Assembly: GCA_934316845.1 (NCBI GenBank)
Contig: CAKRDZ010000017.1
Coordinates: forward strand, 1-64,000
Source: an uncultured Eubacterium sp.
GTDB lineage: Bacteria; Bacillota; Clostridia; Lachnospirales; Lachnospiraceae
Length of the DNA stretch: 64,000 nt
Direction: 5' to 3'
The notes under the pieces were generated by a model. It was not told where the DNA came from. It ran no database searches and saw nothing but the letters and a program-made list of their open reading frames with translations. Numbering within the stretch: the stretch's first letter is position 1; each line of letters begins with the position of its first letter. Both the position numbers and the translations under genes were made by a program. Shown here one piece after another: positions 16,217-24,811 of the stretch.

Positions 16217-17380
16217 CTACCTCTCCTTTATTCCATCTGCTGATGCTGTCTTTTCTGCATAATGAATTACAAATAGAATTGCAATCAAAACAATAACACA
16301 AACGAGAAAACCACAATATGCATACGCCTCTCTAATGTAATTCCAGACTACTTTTTGAGTTCCAAAATTATACCATAAAATAATAGTTAACGTGGCGAGT
16401 GCTGCTCCTGCTATTACAGCAAGAAGATATTGTTTTGCAAATTCCCCTGCCAATCGTTGTGTAGAATAGCCATATGTTTTCATGATTACAATATCTTTTC
16501 GTTTCCTTGAGAACCACACAACATCAAGACTGATCAAATTAATCAAGGAAAAGATTGTAAGACCAATGAATATTTTATCTGTCAGTTTTCCTAAAGTCTG
16601 ATCTACACTTCTGCTTGATTCCTCGACAACCGGATCCTGAATCTGTACATCACGGTTAAGTTTTTCCAAATCCCTTTGTAGCAGTTTCCAATCCATATCC
16701 GGAAAACCTTCTGCATTGGTTCCAAACTCTATATATGTATAATCCATTGCATTTCCCAGTGCATTCACAATTTCTTCTTTAATCGCAGGATTCTGAATTG
16801 CATTTACCAGTACGATCCGATTATCATCATGAAGGGTTTTATTTTCTAGTACTCCGGCAACTTTTATATTCTGTGCATTTATACTTATTTTTCCTTTTTT
16901 TACCATGTATAGACTTTCTTCTCCAACAAATGCGTATGCATCACTATCCCCTGAATACTCATAGTATTTTTTTGTAATTTTCTCACAAACATCTTCTGCA
17001 TGATTCAAATATATTTTTACCTTTTGCTGCTTGCCTGACATTCCGGTATTACAATCAATTTCCATACTTATATTCAAATTTTTTTTGCCACAAAGATTCT
17101 CTATTATTTTTTCTACTTCACTTTTTGCAGGTGTATGATCAACAAACTTATCTATTTCATACTCGCCGCCATCCTCATCTATTATCATTTCACTTTCTGC
17201 CACCTCTTCATTTCCGACTAAAACAACCTCTTTTTCCTGCCGGTAATGAAATGTCATCTCTCCCTCATCATGTACGGATAAATAAAAGACCACTCCAAAG
17301 ATAAAAAATGCCAATGTCATAGCAATTGAAACAATTAATAAAGCAATAGACTTGTCGTGAATCATACATTTGTATCTCAT
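16217..17380 (-). CDS. ABC transporter permease-like protein, FtsX family (first of the operon)
   Basis: This 387-residue protein has an N-terminal helix (about 12-35), an extracytoplasmic domain rich in acidic residues (about 36-265) and three C-terminal helices (about 268-290, 318-342, 350-375). The post-domain sequence WFSRKRKDIVIMKTYGYSTQ is the coupling segment seen in FtsX/MacB permeases. It opens the operon, about 180 bases downstream of a strong promoter with a nearby inverted repeat, and has a GAGGGG site. Low GC sets the operon apart. The substrate is unknown. Confidence 0.82.
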   Translation of the reverse strand: MRYKCMIHDKSIALLIVSIAMTLAFFIFGVVFYLSVHDEGEMTFHYRQEKEVVLVGNEEVAESEMIIDEDGGEYEIDKFVDHTPAKSEVEKIIENLCGKKNLNISMEIDCNTGMSGKQQKVKIYLNHAEDVCEKITKKYYEYSGDSDAYAFVGEESLYMVKKGKISINAQNIKVAGVLENKTLHDDNRIVLVNAIQNPAIKEEIVNALGNAMDYTYIEFGTNAEGFPDMDWKLLQRDLEKLNRDVQIQDPVVEESSRSVDQTLGKLTDKIFIGLTIFSLINLISLDVVWFSRKRKDIVIMKTYGYSTQRLAGEFAKQYLLAVIAGAALATLTIILWYNFGTQKVVWNYIREAYAYCGFLVCVIVLIAILFVIHYAEKTASADGIKER

Positions 17381-17530
17381 TATGGAATCCCCTCTTTATG
17401 ATGGAGTTAGGAAGTATGACTTCTCCCTAACCCCATTTTATTTTGTTTTACTTAATTTATTTTAGCTTTGATTCTTATAATTTCTGTTGAATGATCCTCA
17501 ATAATTTGATAATTTTCTTCTTATTTTTAA

Positions 17531-17597
17531 TTAGTGTAAAATATGCGCATAAAAACTACACTATTGTTAGTATAATGAATTAGGAAAAATTTGTCAA
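17531..17597 (-). promoter_or_regulatory. Promoter and candidate operator of the ABC exporter operon
   Basis: On the minus strand TTGACA (17597-17592) and TATACT (17574-17569) are 17 bases apart. Directly downstream is an inverted repeat AGTGTA (17533-17538) / TACACT (17557-17562) around the palindrome ATGCGCAT (17543-17550). Its position over the start of transcription suggests a repressor site; GntR-type YtrA operators of B. subtilis contain similar half-sites as I recall. The rest of the 17381-17809 gap is AT-rich; near 17400-17430 a leader hairpin (GTTAGG..CCTAAC) is present. Confidence 0.6.
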
Positions 17598-17747
17598 TAC
17601 ACTTGTTATTTTTTTCCATTTTTTAAACTCCACTAATATGATTTTCTTTTTACCTTTTTCATATTTATTTAGTCCAAGAATTTCTTAGAGTAAAAACACC
17701 TTCAAATACTCAATTCGCCTAAATCATTGCAAAGCCTTTTTCCCGAC

Positions 17748-17777
17748 TTGAAAATACCATGCCAACTATGATACAAT
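17748..17777 (+). promoter_or_regulatory. Promoter of the DUF2207 gene
   Basis: TTGAAA (17748-17753) and TACAAT (17772-17777) are 18 bases apart, about 33 bases before the start codon, which has an AAGGGGG ribosome site. Confidence 0.6.
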
Positions 17778-17809
17778 GAGTTTAAACTACAATATCAAGG
17801 GGGTTTACA

Positions 17810-19750
17810 ATGAAGAAAACATGTTTTGCAGCTATTTTCCTTTTGGGACTGCTTTTGTTGTCGTGCGGTTTCTTTTCAAATGTCTCTTTCGCCGCAGACG
17901 ACAATTCCATCGAGCGGATCGATATGGACGTTTCAATCGATGCAGACGGAACTGCCCATATCAAAGAAATCTGGACCGCATCCGTCTACCAGGGCACCGA
18001 GGGATACCGGCCGTATGGCAATCTGTATTCCAGTAAGATTACAGACTTTTCAGTCAGCGACGACCTTGGCAACCATTATGAATTACAGAAGAACTGGGAT
18101 ACCAGCGATACCTTTCACCGGAAATCGGGAAAATGCGGGATCGTTTATAACGGCGATACCCTCGAACTTTGCTGGGGAATCACAGAATACGGCAGGCGAA
18201 CTTACACGCTTACATACAATATTACCAACATCATCAACCAATATGATGATGCACAGGGACTTTATTTTAGTTTCATTCCGGAGCAGATGAAGCAAAATCC
18301 GGGCAGCGTCTCCGTCTACATTCACACAAATATGCTGAAATTAAACGAGAGTAACGCAAAAATCTGGGCTTACGGTTATCCGAACGGCACAATCACTTTT
18401 GAAAATGGCGGTGTCCGCATGGATTCCGGCGGTTCGCTTCCTTCCTCACATTATATGACGGCTTTGATCCAATTTCCGGACCGCACCTTTTCTACAGCAG
18501 TAGAGAGGGGAGGCTCTTTTGATGACGTCCACGAACAGGCGGAAAAAGATGCCATCACTCCCGCTACGATCCGGTTTTATGATTATCTGATCTTTGCCAT
18601 TCCTTTTGTACTTTTGATCGTGGCTTTCCTGATCTGGTTTATCTGGGGTCACGATGACAAGCCGGTCGATGTTACGGAATTCTACCCTCCGGACGACCAC
18701 AACAGCGCCGAGATTGCTCTTCTCTATAAAGGAAAGGTCAGCAATGAAGATCTGACTTCCATGATCGTCTATCTCGCTTCGAAGGGATATCTTTCGATTG
18801 AAGACAGGACGGAAGACCTACTTGGAGGACTGGTAAAAACACATGATTTTGTATTAAAGAAGGAAAAAGATTATGACGGTATCAATTCGATCGAGCAGCA
18901 CTTTTTCGATGGGTTATTTGCCGGACGGACGCTGGTATCGAAAAGTATACTGACCAATAAATTTTACCGTGTTTTAGGTGATATTGCAGATGATATGAAC
19001 AGCAAAGACAATCAGAAGATCATCTTTGAAGCCTCTTCCTTATCAAAGAGACTTCCTATGACCCTTATGATCATTGTGTGTCTGCTTTGCGGGCTGGTGC
19101 GCTCACTTTATGCTGCAGAAGGAGAGCTTTCCACTGCTTTCTTTTTAAGCTTGTTCCCTCTGACAGCCCTTCTTGTGCTGACGCAGCTTCCTGCTAAACC
19201 GGGCATCAGCAACAAAATATTTTTGATCGTATGGAGCCTCCTTTTCGGACTGAGTTCCATCATCACGTCGTTAGTTAAATTGGCTCACACGGCACCGTTT
19301 TTCCTGCAGATGCTTGTCTTTTCCGTTCTTTGTTCCTTTGGCATGGCAGTCTTCCGCTATCTCGTGCCAAAACGTACTCCGTACGGGACAGAGATGTTAG
19401 GCCGCATCCGCGGATTCAAACATTTTTTGGAAATTGCCGACAAAGACCGTCTGGAAATGTTAGTGCAGGAAAATCCTTCGTATTTTTACGATATTCTTCC
19501 CTACACCTATATATTGGGTGTCTCAGACAAGTGGATTGATAAATTTGAAGATATCGCTGTCGAACCGGCACATTGGTATCACGGAAGCAACATCTACTCG
19601 ACACGCGCCTTTGCCTCATCGCTTAACTCGACGATGTCCTCTGCCCGTACGGCCATGACTTCCTCGCCTTCCAAAGGCGGTGGCGGGCGAAGTTCTTCCG
19701 GCGGCGGTGGTGGTGCCGGCGGCCATTCTTCCGGCGGTGGATTTCGATAA
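17810..19750 (+). CDS. DUF2207 family membrane protein
   Basis: This 646-residue protein starts with a signal peptide (cleavage near SFAADD, about residue 29). A beta-rich extracytoplasmic domain typical of DUF2207 (about 30-235) follows. Then come a membrane helix (about 262-284), a soluble stretch beginning VDVTEFYPPDDHNSAEIALL, two to four further helices (about 415-520) and a glycine/serine-rich tail. That tail is about 25 residues, ends in GGGFR and is characteristic of the family. Molecular function is not known. It is monocistronic, with its own promoter and terminator, and divergent from the ABC operon. Confidence 0.9.
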   Translation: MKKTCFAAIFLLGLLLLSCGFFSNVSFAADDNSIERIDMDVSIDADGTAHIKEIWTASVYQGTEGYRPYGNLYSSKITDFSVSDDLGNHYELQKNWDTSDTFHRKSGKCGIVYNGDTLELCWGITEYGRRTYTLTYNITNIINQYDDAQGLYFSFIPEQMKQNPGSVSVYIHTNMLKLNESNAKIWAYGYPNGTITFENGGVRMDSGGSLPSSHYMTALIQFPDRTFSTAVERGGSFDDVHEQAEKDAITPATIRFYDYLIFAIPFVLLIVAFLIWFIWGHDDKPVDVTEFYPPDDHNSAEIALLYKGKVSNEDLTSMIVYLASKGYLSIEDRTEDLLGGLVKTHDFVLKKEKDYDGINSIEQHFFDGLFAGRTLVSKSILTNKFYRVLGDIADDMNSKDNQKIIFEASSLSKRLPMTLMIIVCLLCGLVRSLYAAEGELSTAFFLSLFPLTALLVLTQLPAKPGISNKIFLIVWSLLFGLSSIITSLVKLAHTAPFFLQMLVFSVLCSFGMAVFRYLVPKRTPYGTEMLGRIRGFKHFLEIADKDRLEMLVQENPSYFYDILPYTYILGVSDKWIDKFEDIAVEPAHWYHGSNIYSTRAFASSLNSTMSSARTAMTSSPSKGGGGRSSSGGGGGAGGHSSGGGFR

Positions 19751-19940
19751 ACAATGTATAAATCAAATAAAAAATCCATTTTTACAAAACGTTCACAATT
19801 TTTCGAAATTTTGAACATCATTTATTCACATTTTAAGTATATACTAAGACCATAAGTTAAAGATAAACAACTTCAACTTATAAAACTTAATTTTGGCAGT
19901 TATCTTATTTTTGATATTTTTTCATAAAACTCCTCTTTCA

Positions 19941-19974
19941 GAAAAAGAACCGTGACGGCGGTTCTTTTTCACGT
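19941..19974 (+). terminator. Terminator of the DUF2207 gene
   Basis: A perfect 12-bp stem (19941-19952 with 19959-19970) ends in CTTTTTC. It lies about 190 bases past the stop; the bases between hold no gene. Confidence 0.75.
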
Positions 19975-19984
19975 TTATGGAACT

Positions 19985-20016
19985 TAAAAATGCTCCGCGG
20001 TTACACGGAGCATTTT
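19985..20016 (-). terminator. Terminator of nadBC
   Basis: The stem AAAATGCTCCG/CGGAGCATTTT (19987-19997 with 20006-20016) is followed by T residues on the minus strand, 20 bases after nadC. Confidence 0.85.
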
Positions 20017-20035
20017 GCTGTCTCATCATTCAAAC

Positions 20036-20890
20036 TTATTCTACCGGATGAAGATTTTTCAAAGAAATATCCAGGATCGGAGCAGAATGTGTCAAAGCGC
20101 CGCTGGAGATATAATCCACACCAATCTTTGTAAGACGGTCAACATTTTCTCTCGTAACATTTCCTGAGCACTCTGTCTCTGCACGTCCATCGATGATCTC
20201 GATCGCCTTTATCATATCTTCCGGTGTCATATTGTCAAGCATGATAATATCTGCGCCGGCTTCTACGGCCTCTTTTACCATGTCAAGATTTTCCACTTCA
20301 ATCTCAATCTTTCTTACAAACGGAGCATATTCTTTTGCCATCCGGATCGCCTTTGTGACGCTTCCGGCTGCTCCGATGTGATTGTCTTTCAAAAGCACGC
20401 CATCGGAAAGGTTATAACGGTGGTTGTATCCGCCGCCGACCTTTACGGCATATTTTTCAAACACACGCATATTCGGTGTTGTCTTTCTCGTATCCAGAAG
20501 TTTTGTCTTGGTTCCCTCGAAAAGCCGGGCGATTGATTTTGTATACGTAGCAATTCCGCTCATGCGCTGCAAATAGTTCAGTGCCACACGCTCTCCGGAA
20601 AGAAGCACACGGATGTCGCCGGTCAGCACTGCCATCTTCTGGCCGTTTTTCACTTCTTCACCGTCTTTACAGAAAAAAGTAATTTCGGTCGAAGGATCCA
20701 GCAGGGCAAATACGCGCGCAAATACATCAAGTCCGGCGATGACACCATCCTGCTTACAGATCAATTCCACTCTTCCTAACTTTTTCTCCGGCATTACGGC
20801 ATTCGTCGTAATGTCTTCACTTGTAATATCTTCACGCAGTGCCTGTAAGATCAGTTCATCTGCGTTTAACTGCATCGTTATCTGGTTCAT
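20036..20890 (-). CDS. nadC: Nicotinate-nucleotide diphosphorylase (carboxylating)
   Basis: This 284-residue enzyme converts quinolinate and PRPP to nicotinate mononucleotide, the third step of de novo NAD synthesis. Family landmarks are LLSGERVALNYLQRMSGIAT, the substrate-binding TRKTTPNMR, KVGGGYNHRYNLSDGVLLKDNH and the C-terminal DIIMLDNMTPEDM. Its ATG overlaps the nadB stop (ATGA), so translation is coupled. A terminator follows. Confidence 0.96.
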   Translation of the reverse strand: MNQITMQLNADELILQALREDITSEDITTNAVMPEKKLGRVELICKQDGVIAGLDVFARVFALLDPSTEITFFCKDGEEVKNGQKMAVLTGDIRVLLSGERVALNYLQRMSGIATYTKSIARLFEGTKTKLLDTRKTTPNMRVFEKYAVKVGGGYNHRYNLSDGVLLKDNHIGAAGSVTKAIRMAKEYAPFVRKIEIEVENLDMVKEAVEAGADIIMLDNMTPEDMIKAIEIIDGRAETECSGNVTRENVDRLTKIGVDYISSGALTHSAPILDISLKNLHPVE

Positions 20891-22212
20891 TCTCTTTCTC
20901 CTTTTCTCGCTTCTTTTACTCGCTTGATCTCATTCAATACGAGTTGTTTATATTTTTCACGAAGTTTATCAAGATCTTCGTATTTTTTCAAATCTATCTC
21001 CGGCAGGTTCTCTTCGCAGGTCGTTCCCGGATCTTCTGCAATGCTCTTTGCAGCGCGTCCGGCAAATACAAGGCTTTCCAAAAGGGAATTACTTGCCAGA
21101 CGGTTTGCTCCGTGAACACCGTTACAGCTTGTCTCGCCAATCGCATATAAATGTTCTGCCGATGTCCTGCTCTTTTCAGAATCGACCCAGATACCGCCCA
21201 TAAAATAGTGCTGTGCAGGCACGACCGGAATCGGATCCTTGGTCACATCGTAGCCTTCTTCAAGGCAGCGCCGGTATATATTAGGAAAATGTCCTTTGAT
21301 CTCTTCCTCGTCAATCGGCTCCAGACTCAGACGGACATAAGGCATGTCGTCTTTTTCCATCTGGGCATATACTTCTTTTGTCAAAAGATCTCTTGGCAAA
21401 AGTTCGTTGACAAAACGATTTCCATTTTTATCCAGCAGCACAGCCCCCTCACCGCGGACTGACTCCGAGATTAAGAAACGTCGTCCCGGCTTTTTCGAGT
21501 ACAATGTCGTCGGATGGATCTGTATGTAGTCAATATTTTCCAATTTAATTCCATGAGATAACGCAATTGCCAAAGCATCTCCCGTTAAATGACGAAAATT
21601 CGTCGAATGTTCATAAAGACCGCCCAGACCGCCGCAGGCAAGCACAGTATCTCCGGCTTCAATCACTTGTTTTCGGTCTTCCTTATCAACGGTAACCGCG
21701 CCCTTGCAGGTCGTCCCATCGGTGAGCAGATCGATCATTGTCGTGTATTCGATCAGCTTCACATTTTCACATTTTTTAACCGCTGCAAGCAATTTACTCG
21801 TAATCTCTTTCCCCGTAATATCTTCATGAAAAACGATGCGGTGCGTCGAATGACCACCCTCTCTTGTATACAGGAGTTTTCCGTTTTCCTGCTCAAATTC
21901 CACTCCATATCTGATCAATTCTTTCACAATATCCTGCGAAGAACGGATCATGATATCGACAGATTCTTTTCGATTTTTATAATGGCCGGCGCGCATCGTA
22001 TCCTCAAAATAACGGTCATAGTCCTCTTCCGATTTGAGCACACACATCCCGCCCTGCGCCAAAAAAGAATCGCTGCTTTCGGCATCTTCCTTTGTAATGA
22101 TGACAATCTGTTTTTCTTTCGGAAGTTTCAGCGCACAATACAATCCTGCTGCCCCGCTTCCCACAATCAGAATATCTGTTTTTATGTTTTTTGCATTCTT
22201 GAGTTCTGTCAT
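20887..22212 (-). CDS. nadB: L-aspartate oxidase
   Basis: This 441-residue FAD enzyme oxidises L-aspartate to iminoaspartate for quinolinate synthesis. The dinucleotide loop ILIVGSGAAGLYCALKL is at 15-31, with DSFLAQGGMC (about 48-57), HSTHRIVFHEDITG and HGANRLASNSLLE near the FAD site. It is shorter than the E. coli enzyme (about 540) because the C-terminal helical region is abbreviated, as in many Clostridia. nadA is not in the window. Expression likely starts from a promoter about 90 bases upstream whose transcript begins with a 13-bp hairpin. Confidence 0.95.
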   Translation of the reverse strand: MTELKNAKNIKTDILIVGSGAAGLYCALKLPKEKQIVIITKEDAESSDSFLAQGGMCVLKSEEDYDRYFEDTMRAGHYKNRKESVDIMIRSSQDIVKELIRYGVEFEQENGKLLYTREGGHSTHRIVFHEDITGKEITSKLLAAVKKCENVKLIEYTTMIDLLTDGTTCKGAVTVDKEDRKQVIEAGDTVLACGGLGGLYEHSTNFRHLTGDALAIALSHGIKLENIDYIQIHPTTLYSKKPGRRFLISESVRGEGAVLLDKNGNRFVNELLPRDLLTKEVYAQMEKDDMPYVRLSLEPIDEEEIKGHFPNIYRRCLEEGYDVTKDPIPVVPAQHYFMGGIWVDSEKSRTSAEHLYAIGETSCNGVHGANRLASNSLLESLVFAGRAAKSIAEDPGTTCEENLPEIDLKKYEDLDKLREKYKQLVLNEIKRVKEARKGERE

Positions 22213-22252
22213 CTGAAAACCTCATTTCTGCATCATTCCTGATACTAATATG

Positions 22253-22327
22253 AAAAATAGCGTCAGATGAAATAGTCTCAAATGACGCTATTTTTTTTAT
22301 ATTATCATAAATCAAAGCATATGACAA
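22253..22327 (-). promoter_or_regulatory. nadBC promoter with an inverted repeat at the transcript start
   Basis: On the minus strand TTGTCA (22327-22322) and TAATAT (22304-22299) are 17 bases apart. The expected start near 22292 falls at the edge of a perfect 13-bp inverted repeat AAAAATAGCGTCA / TGACGCTATTTTT (22253-22265 with 22283-22295). This can be an operator (an NAD-responsive repressor such as NiaR would fit), a 5' stabilising hairpin, or the terminator of the upstream xylanase gene; the last two roles are compatible. Confidence 0.65.
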
Positions 22328-22335
22328 GCCGAAAA

Positions 22336-23523
22336 TTATTTTCCTGCTGTCTTTCCTGCTTCTAAAATACTATCATAACACGGTTTCTTTTCCATGTCAT
22401 CGGTAAACAAAAGCGGATAACTCGTCTCACCTTTCATTCCACTCAGCCAGGATTCCCCGTCCTTCAATCCCCAGAAAGTAACCGACGTAATATTTGCCGC
22501 GCCTTCCCTGTCCATCTTCGTGATCACATCAAAAAATTCTTTGTATCGATCGGCCTGTTTTTTCAGCCCTTCTTCGGAATCATCGGTATTGTGCATGTCA
22601 ATTTCTGTCAATTGAATTTCGATTCCATCAATCGATGCATATTTTTCAAGAGCCGTCTGAAATAGATCAACCGATGGGAATTCCATATCCCAGTGGCTCT
22701 GCATCCCCACGCCGTCAAGCAGTCCGGCATCGTGAAGTTCTACTACCTTCGCATACAAAAGATCCCGCTTCTGCGCCATATATTCGTTGTAGTCGTTAAG
22801 GAAAAGTTTGGTTCCCTCTTCCGCATATTTTCTTGCAAAAGTAAATGCATCTTTGATATAGGTAAAATCGCCATATGTCTCATACCACATGCTTTCGGTG
22901 CGGTAATTTCCGTCGTCACCAACAGACTCATTAACCACATCCCAGGCATAGACAACACCCGGATAATTTTCCTTACAATAAGTGAGAACCTGTTTGATAT
23001 AACTCTCCATGCGCTTTTTCATCGTGGCTTTATCCACAAATCCTTTGGAAGGCTCATATTTCTTGGAAAAGAACCATTCGGGCGTCTGACTGTGCCACAC
23101 CAGAGTATGTCCACGAAGCGGAAGGCCCATTTCTTTCGCTGTTTCCAAGGCCTTTTTCAACGTCTCTTCCTTGATGACAGGCATACCGTCTTTGCTCTTT
23201 TCCGATGCTTCCCAGTCCAAAAGACTTTCCGGCTTCATCTCATTTTCCATCGTAATGCTGTTAAAATTTTCCTTAAGTTTCTTCGCCCGGTCCGGATCAC
23301 TCAGATATCCGGATGTCGTTGCCACACCCACTTTGAAATCGCCATCAAAAACTTCTCTCAATGTCGTCGCATTGCTTTTGGAATCTGCAATTGCGGACGC
23401 TGTAACTGCCGATGTGGTCGCCTGATTGTTGGTCTGCGTCTGTTCTGTCTGTCCGCACCCTGTCAGGCAGAACGCCAGCCCCAATGCAGCGCAGACACCC
23501 ATACTCCATTTTCTAAGTTTCAT
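22336..23523 (-). CDS. Endo-1,4-beta-xylanase, GH10 lipoprotein
   Basis: This 395-residue secreted enzyme cleaves internal xylan linkages. A lipoprotein signal ends in LTGC with the lipidated Cys23, placing it on the outer face of the membrane. A single GH10 barrel fills residues about 55-390: LRGHTLVWHSQTPEW, the acid/base glutamate in WDVVNESV, the nucleophile glutamate in IQLTEIDMHN, and VTFWGLKDGESWL. No carbohydrate-binding module is present. It has its own promoter with a palindromic operator-like site, back-to-back with that of trpS. It marks the organism as a plant-fibre user. Confidence 0.95.
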   Translation of the reverse strand: MKLRKWSMGVCAALGLAFCLTGCGQTEQTQTNNQATTSAVTASAIADSKSNATTLREVFDGDFKVGVATTSGYLSDPDRAKKLKENFNSITMENEMKPESLLDWEASEKSKDGMPVIKEETLKKALETAKEMGLPLRGHTLVWHSQTPEWFFSKKYEPSKGFVDKATMKKRMESYIKQVLTYCKENYPGVVYAWDVVNESVGDDGNYRTESMWYETYGDFTYIKDAFTFARKYAEEGTKLFLNDYNEYMAQKRDLLYAKVVELHDAGLLDGVGMQSHWDMEFPSVDLFQTALEKYASIDGIEIQLTEIDMHNTDDSEEGLKKQADRYKEFFDVITKMDREGAANITSVTFWGLKDGESWLSGMKGETSYPLLFTDDMEKKPCYDSILEAGKTAGK

Positions 23524-23542
23524 AGATACCTCCTGACTTCTG

Positions 23543-23594
23543 TTCTGTCAACAGAAATATTATATAGTATACCATGCCCCGTGTTTTTTTTCAA
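23543..23594 (-). promoter_or_regulatory. Xylanase promoter with palindromic operator
   Basis: On the minus strand TTGAAA (23594-23589) and TATACT (23571-23566) are 17 bases apart. A perfect palindrome TTCTGT-CA-ACAGAA (23543-23556) follows at the expected transcript start, suggesting repressor control. The regulator is not in the window. Confidence 0.65.
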
Positions 23595-23600
23595 TCGTTC

Positions 23601-23629
23601 TTGCATATTTTTGTATTTATTGGTATAAT
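23601..23629 (+). promoter_or_regulatory. Promoter of trpS
   Basis: TTGCAT (23601-23606) and TATAAT (23624-23629) are 17 bases apart. The leader of about 40 bases is too short for a T-box. Confidence 0.75.
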
Positions 23630-23676
23630 ATTTTTTGCATATTGTAGATAGAGGAAATGCAGGAAAGGATATTATT

Positions 23677-24723
23677 ATGAGTAAAATAATTCTAACCGGA
23701 GACCGTCCAACCGGAAGACTTCATGTCGGACATTACGTCGGCTCCTTAAAACGCCGCGTTGAGCTTCAAAACTCAGGCGAATATGATTCCGTATATATTA
23801 TGATTGCAGACGCACAGGCTTTGACAGATAATTTTGACAATCCGGAGAAGGTACGCAGCAATATCTCAGAAGTTGCTTTGGACTATATGTCCTGCGGATT
23901 GGATCCTGCCAAATCGACATTGTTTGTTCAGTCTTACATCTCCGAACTGACCGAATTGACATTTTATTATGCAAATCTTGTCACCGTGTCACGTTTGAAA
24001 CGAAATCCAACAGTGAAAAGCGAGATTCAGCTTCGCGGATTTAATTCCAGTATCCCGGTAGGTTTCTTTACCTATCCGATCAGTCAGACTGCAGATATCA
24101 CTGCTTTTAAAGCAAATGTCGTACCGGTCGGCGAAGACCAGCTGCCAATGCTGGAGCAGGCACGCGAGATCGTCCGCAGTTTCAACACGACTTATGGAGA
24201 AGAAGTTCTCGTGATGCCAAAGGCATTTCTTCCGGAAAATCAGGCTTGTATGCGTCTTCCGGGTACAGATGGAAAAGCAAAGATGAGTAAATCTCTTGGC
24301 AACTGCATCTACCTTTCAGACAATCCGGATGATATCCGCAAAAAGGTGATGAGCATGTATACCGATCCGGATCACATCCGTGTTGAAGATCCCGGAAAAC
24401 TGGAAGGCAATACCGTATTTACCTATCTGGATGCTTTTTGTAACGATGCGCATTTTGAACATCATCTTCCGGAATACGCAAATCTTCAGGAATTAAAAGA
24501 CCACTATACCAAAGGCGGTCTTGGTGACGTTAAAGTGAAGAAGTTTCTCTATGCGGTTTTGATGGAAGAACTTGAACCGATCCAGACACGCCGCCACGAA
24601 TTGGAAAAAGACATCCCGGCAGTCATGGAAGTCCTTCGCGAGGGCAGTGTGAAGGCGCGTGAAGTAGCCGCACAGACACTTTCGGAAGTAAAACATGCGA
24701 TGAAGATTGATTACTTTGATTAA
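23677..24723 (+). CDS. trpS: Tryptophan-tRNA ligase
   Basis: This 348-residue class I synthetase charges tRNA-Trp. The HIGH-type motif is GRLHVGHYVGSL (about 11-22) and the KMSKS motif is KAKMSKSLGN (about 200-209). The start at 23677 is chosen because GGAAAGGATATTATT lies directly upstream and MSKIILTGDRPTG is the natural N-terminus; a longer frame from 23635 would begin at the transcript start. Single gene with a promoter and terminator. Confidence 0.96.
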   Translation: MSKIILTGDRPTGRLHVGHYVGSLKRRVELQNSGEYDSVYIMIADAQALTDNFDNPEKVRSNISEVALDYMSCGLDPAKSTLFVQSYISELTELTFYYANLVTVSRLKRNPTVKSEIQLRGFNSSIPVGFFTYPISQTADITAFKANVVPVGEDQLPMLEQAREIVRSFNTTYGEEVLVMPKAFLPENQACMRLPGTDGKAKMSKSLGNCIYLSDNPDDIRKKVMSMYTDPDHIRVEDPGKLEGNTVFTYLDAFCNDAHFEHHLPEYANLQELKDHYTKGGLGDVKVKKFLYAVLMEELEPIQTRRHELEKDIPAVMEVLREGSVKAREVAAQTLSEVKHAMKIDYFD

Positions 24724-24737
24724 TTTTATATGCTAAT

Positions 24738-24784
24738 AACCCCCTCACGCATTGTCCCTAAGACCTGCATGAGGGGGTATTATT
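24738..24784 (+). terminator. Terminator of trpS
   Basis: The stem CCCCCTCA/TGAGGGGG (24740-24747 with 24770-24777) is preceded by A-rich and followed by T-rich sequence; it may serve both strands. Confidence 0.8.
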
Positions 24785-24811
24785 ATATTCCGGCTATTTT
24801 CAAAAATCTGT

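Noticed and set aside
22693..23628. 311-residue plus-strand frame opposite xylanase
   Set aside because: Antisense shadow of a clear GH10 gene; composition unlike a real protein.
23630..23676. T-box leader for trpS
   Set aside because: The leader from the promoter to the start is only about 40 bases, too short for a T-box.
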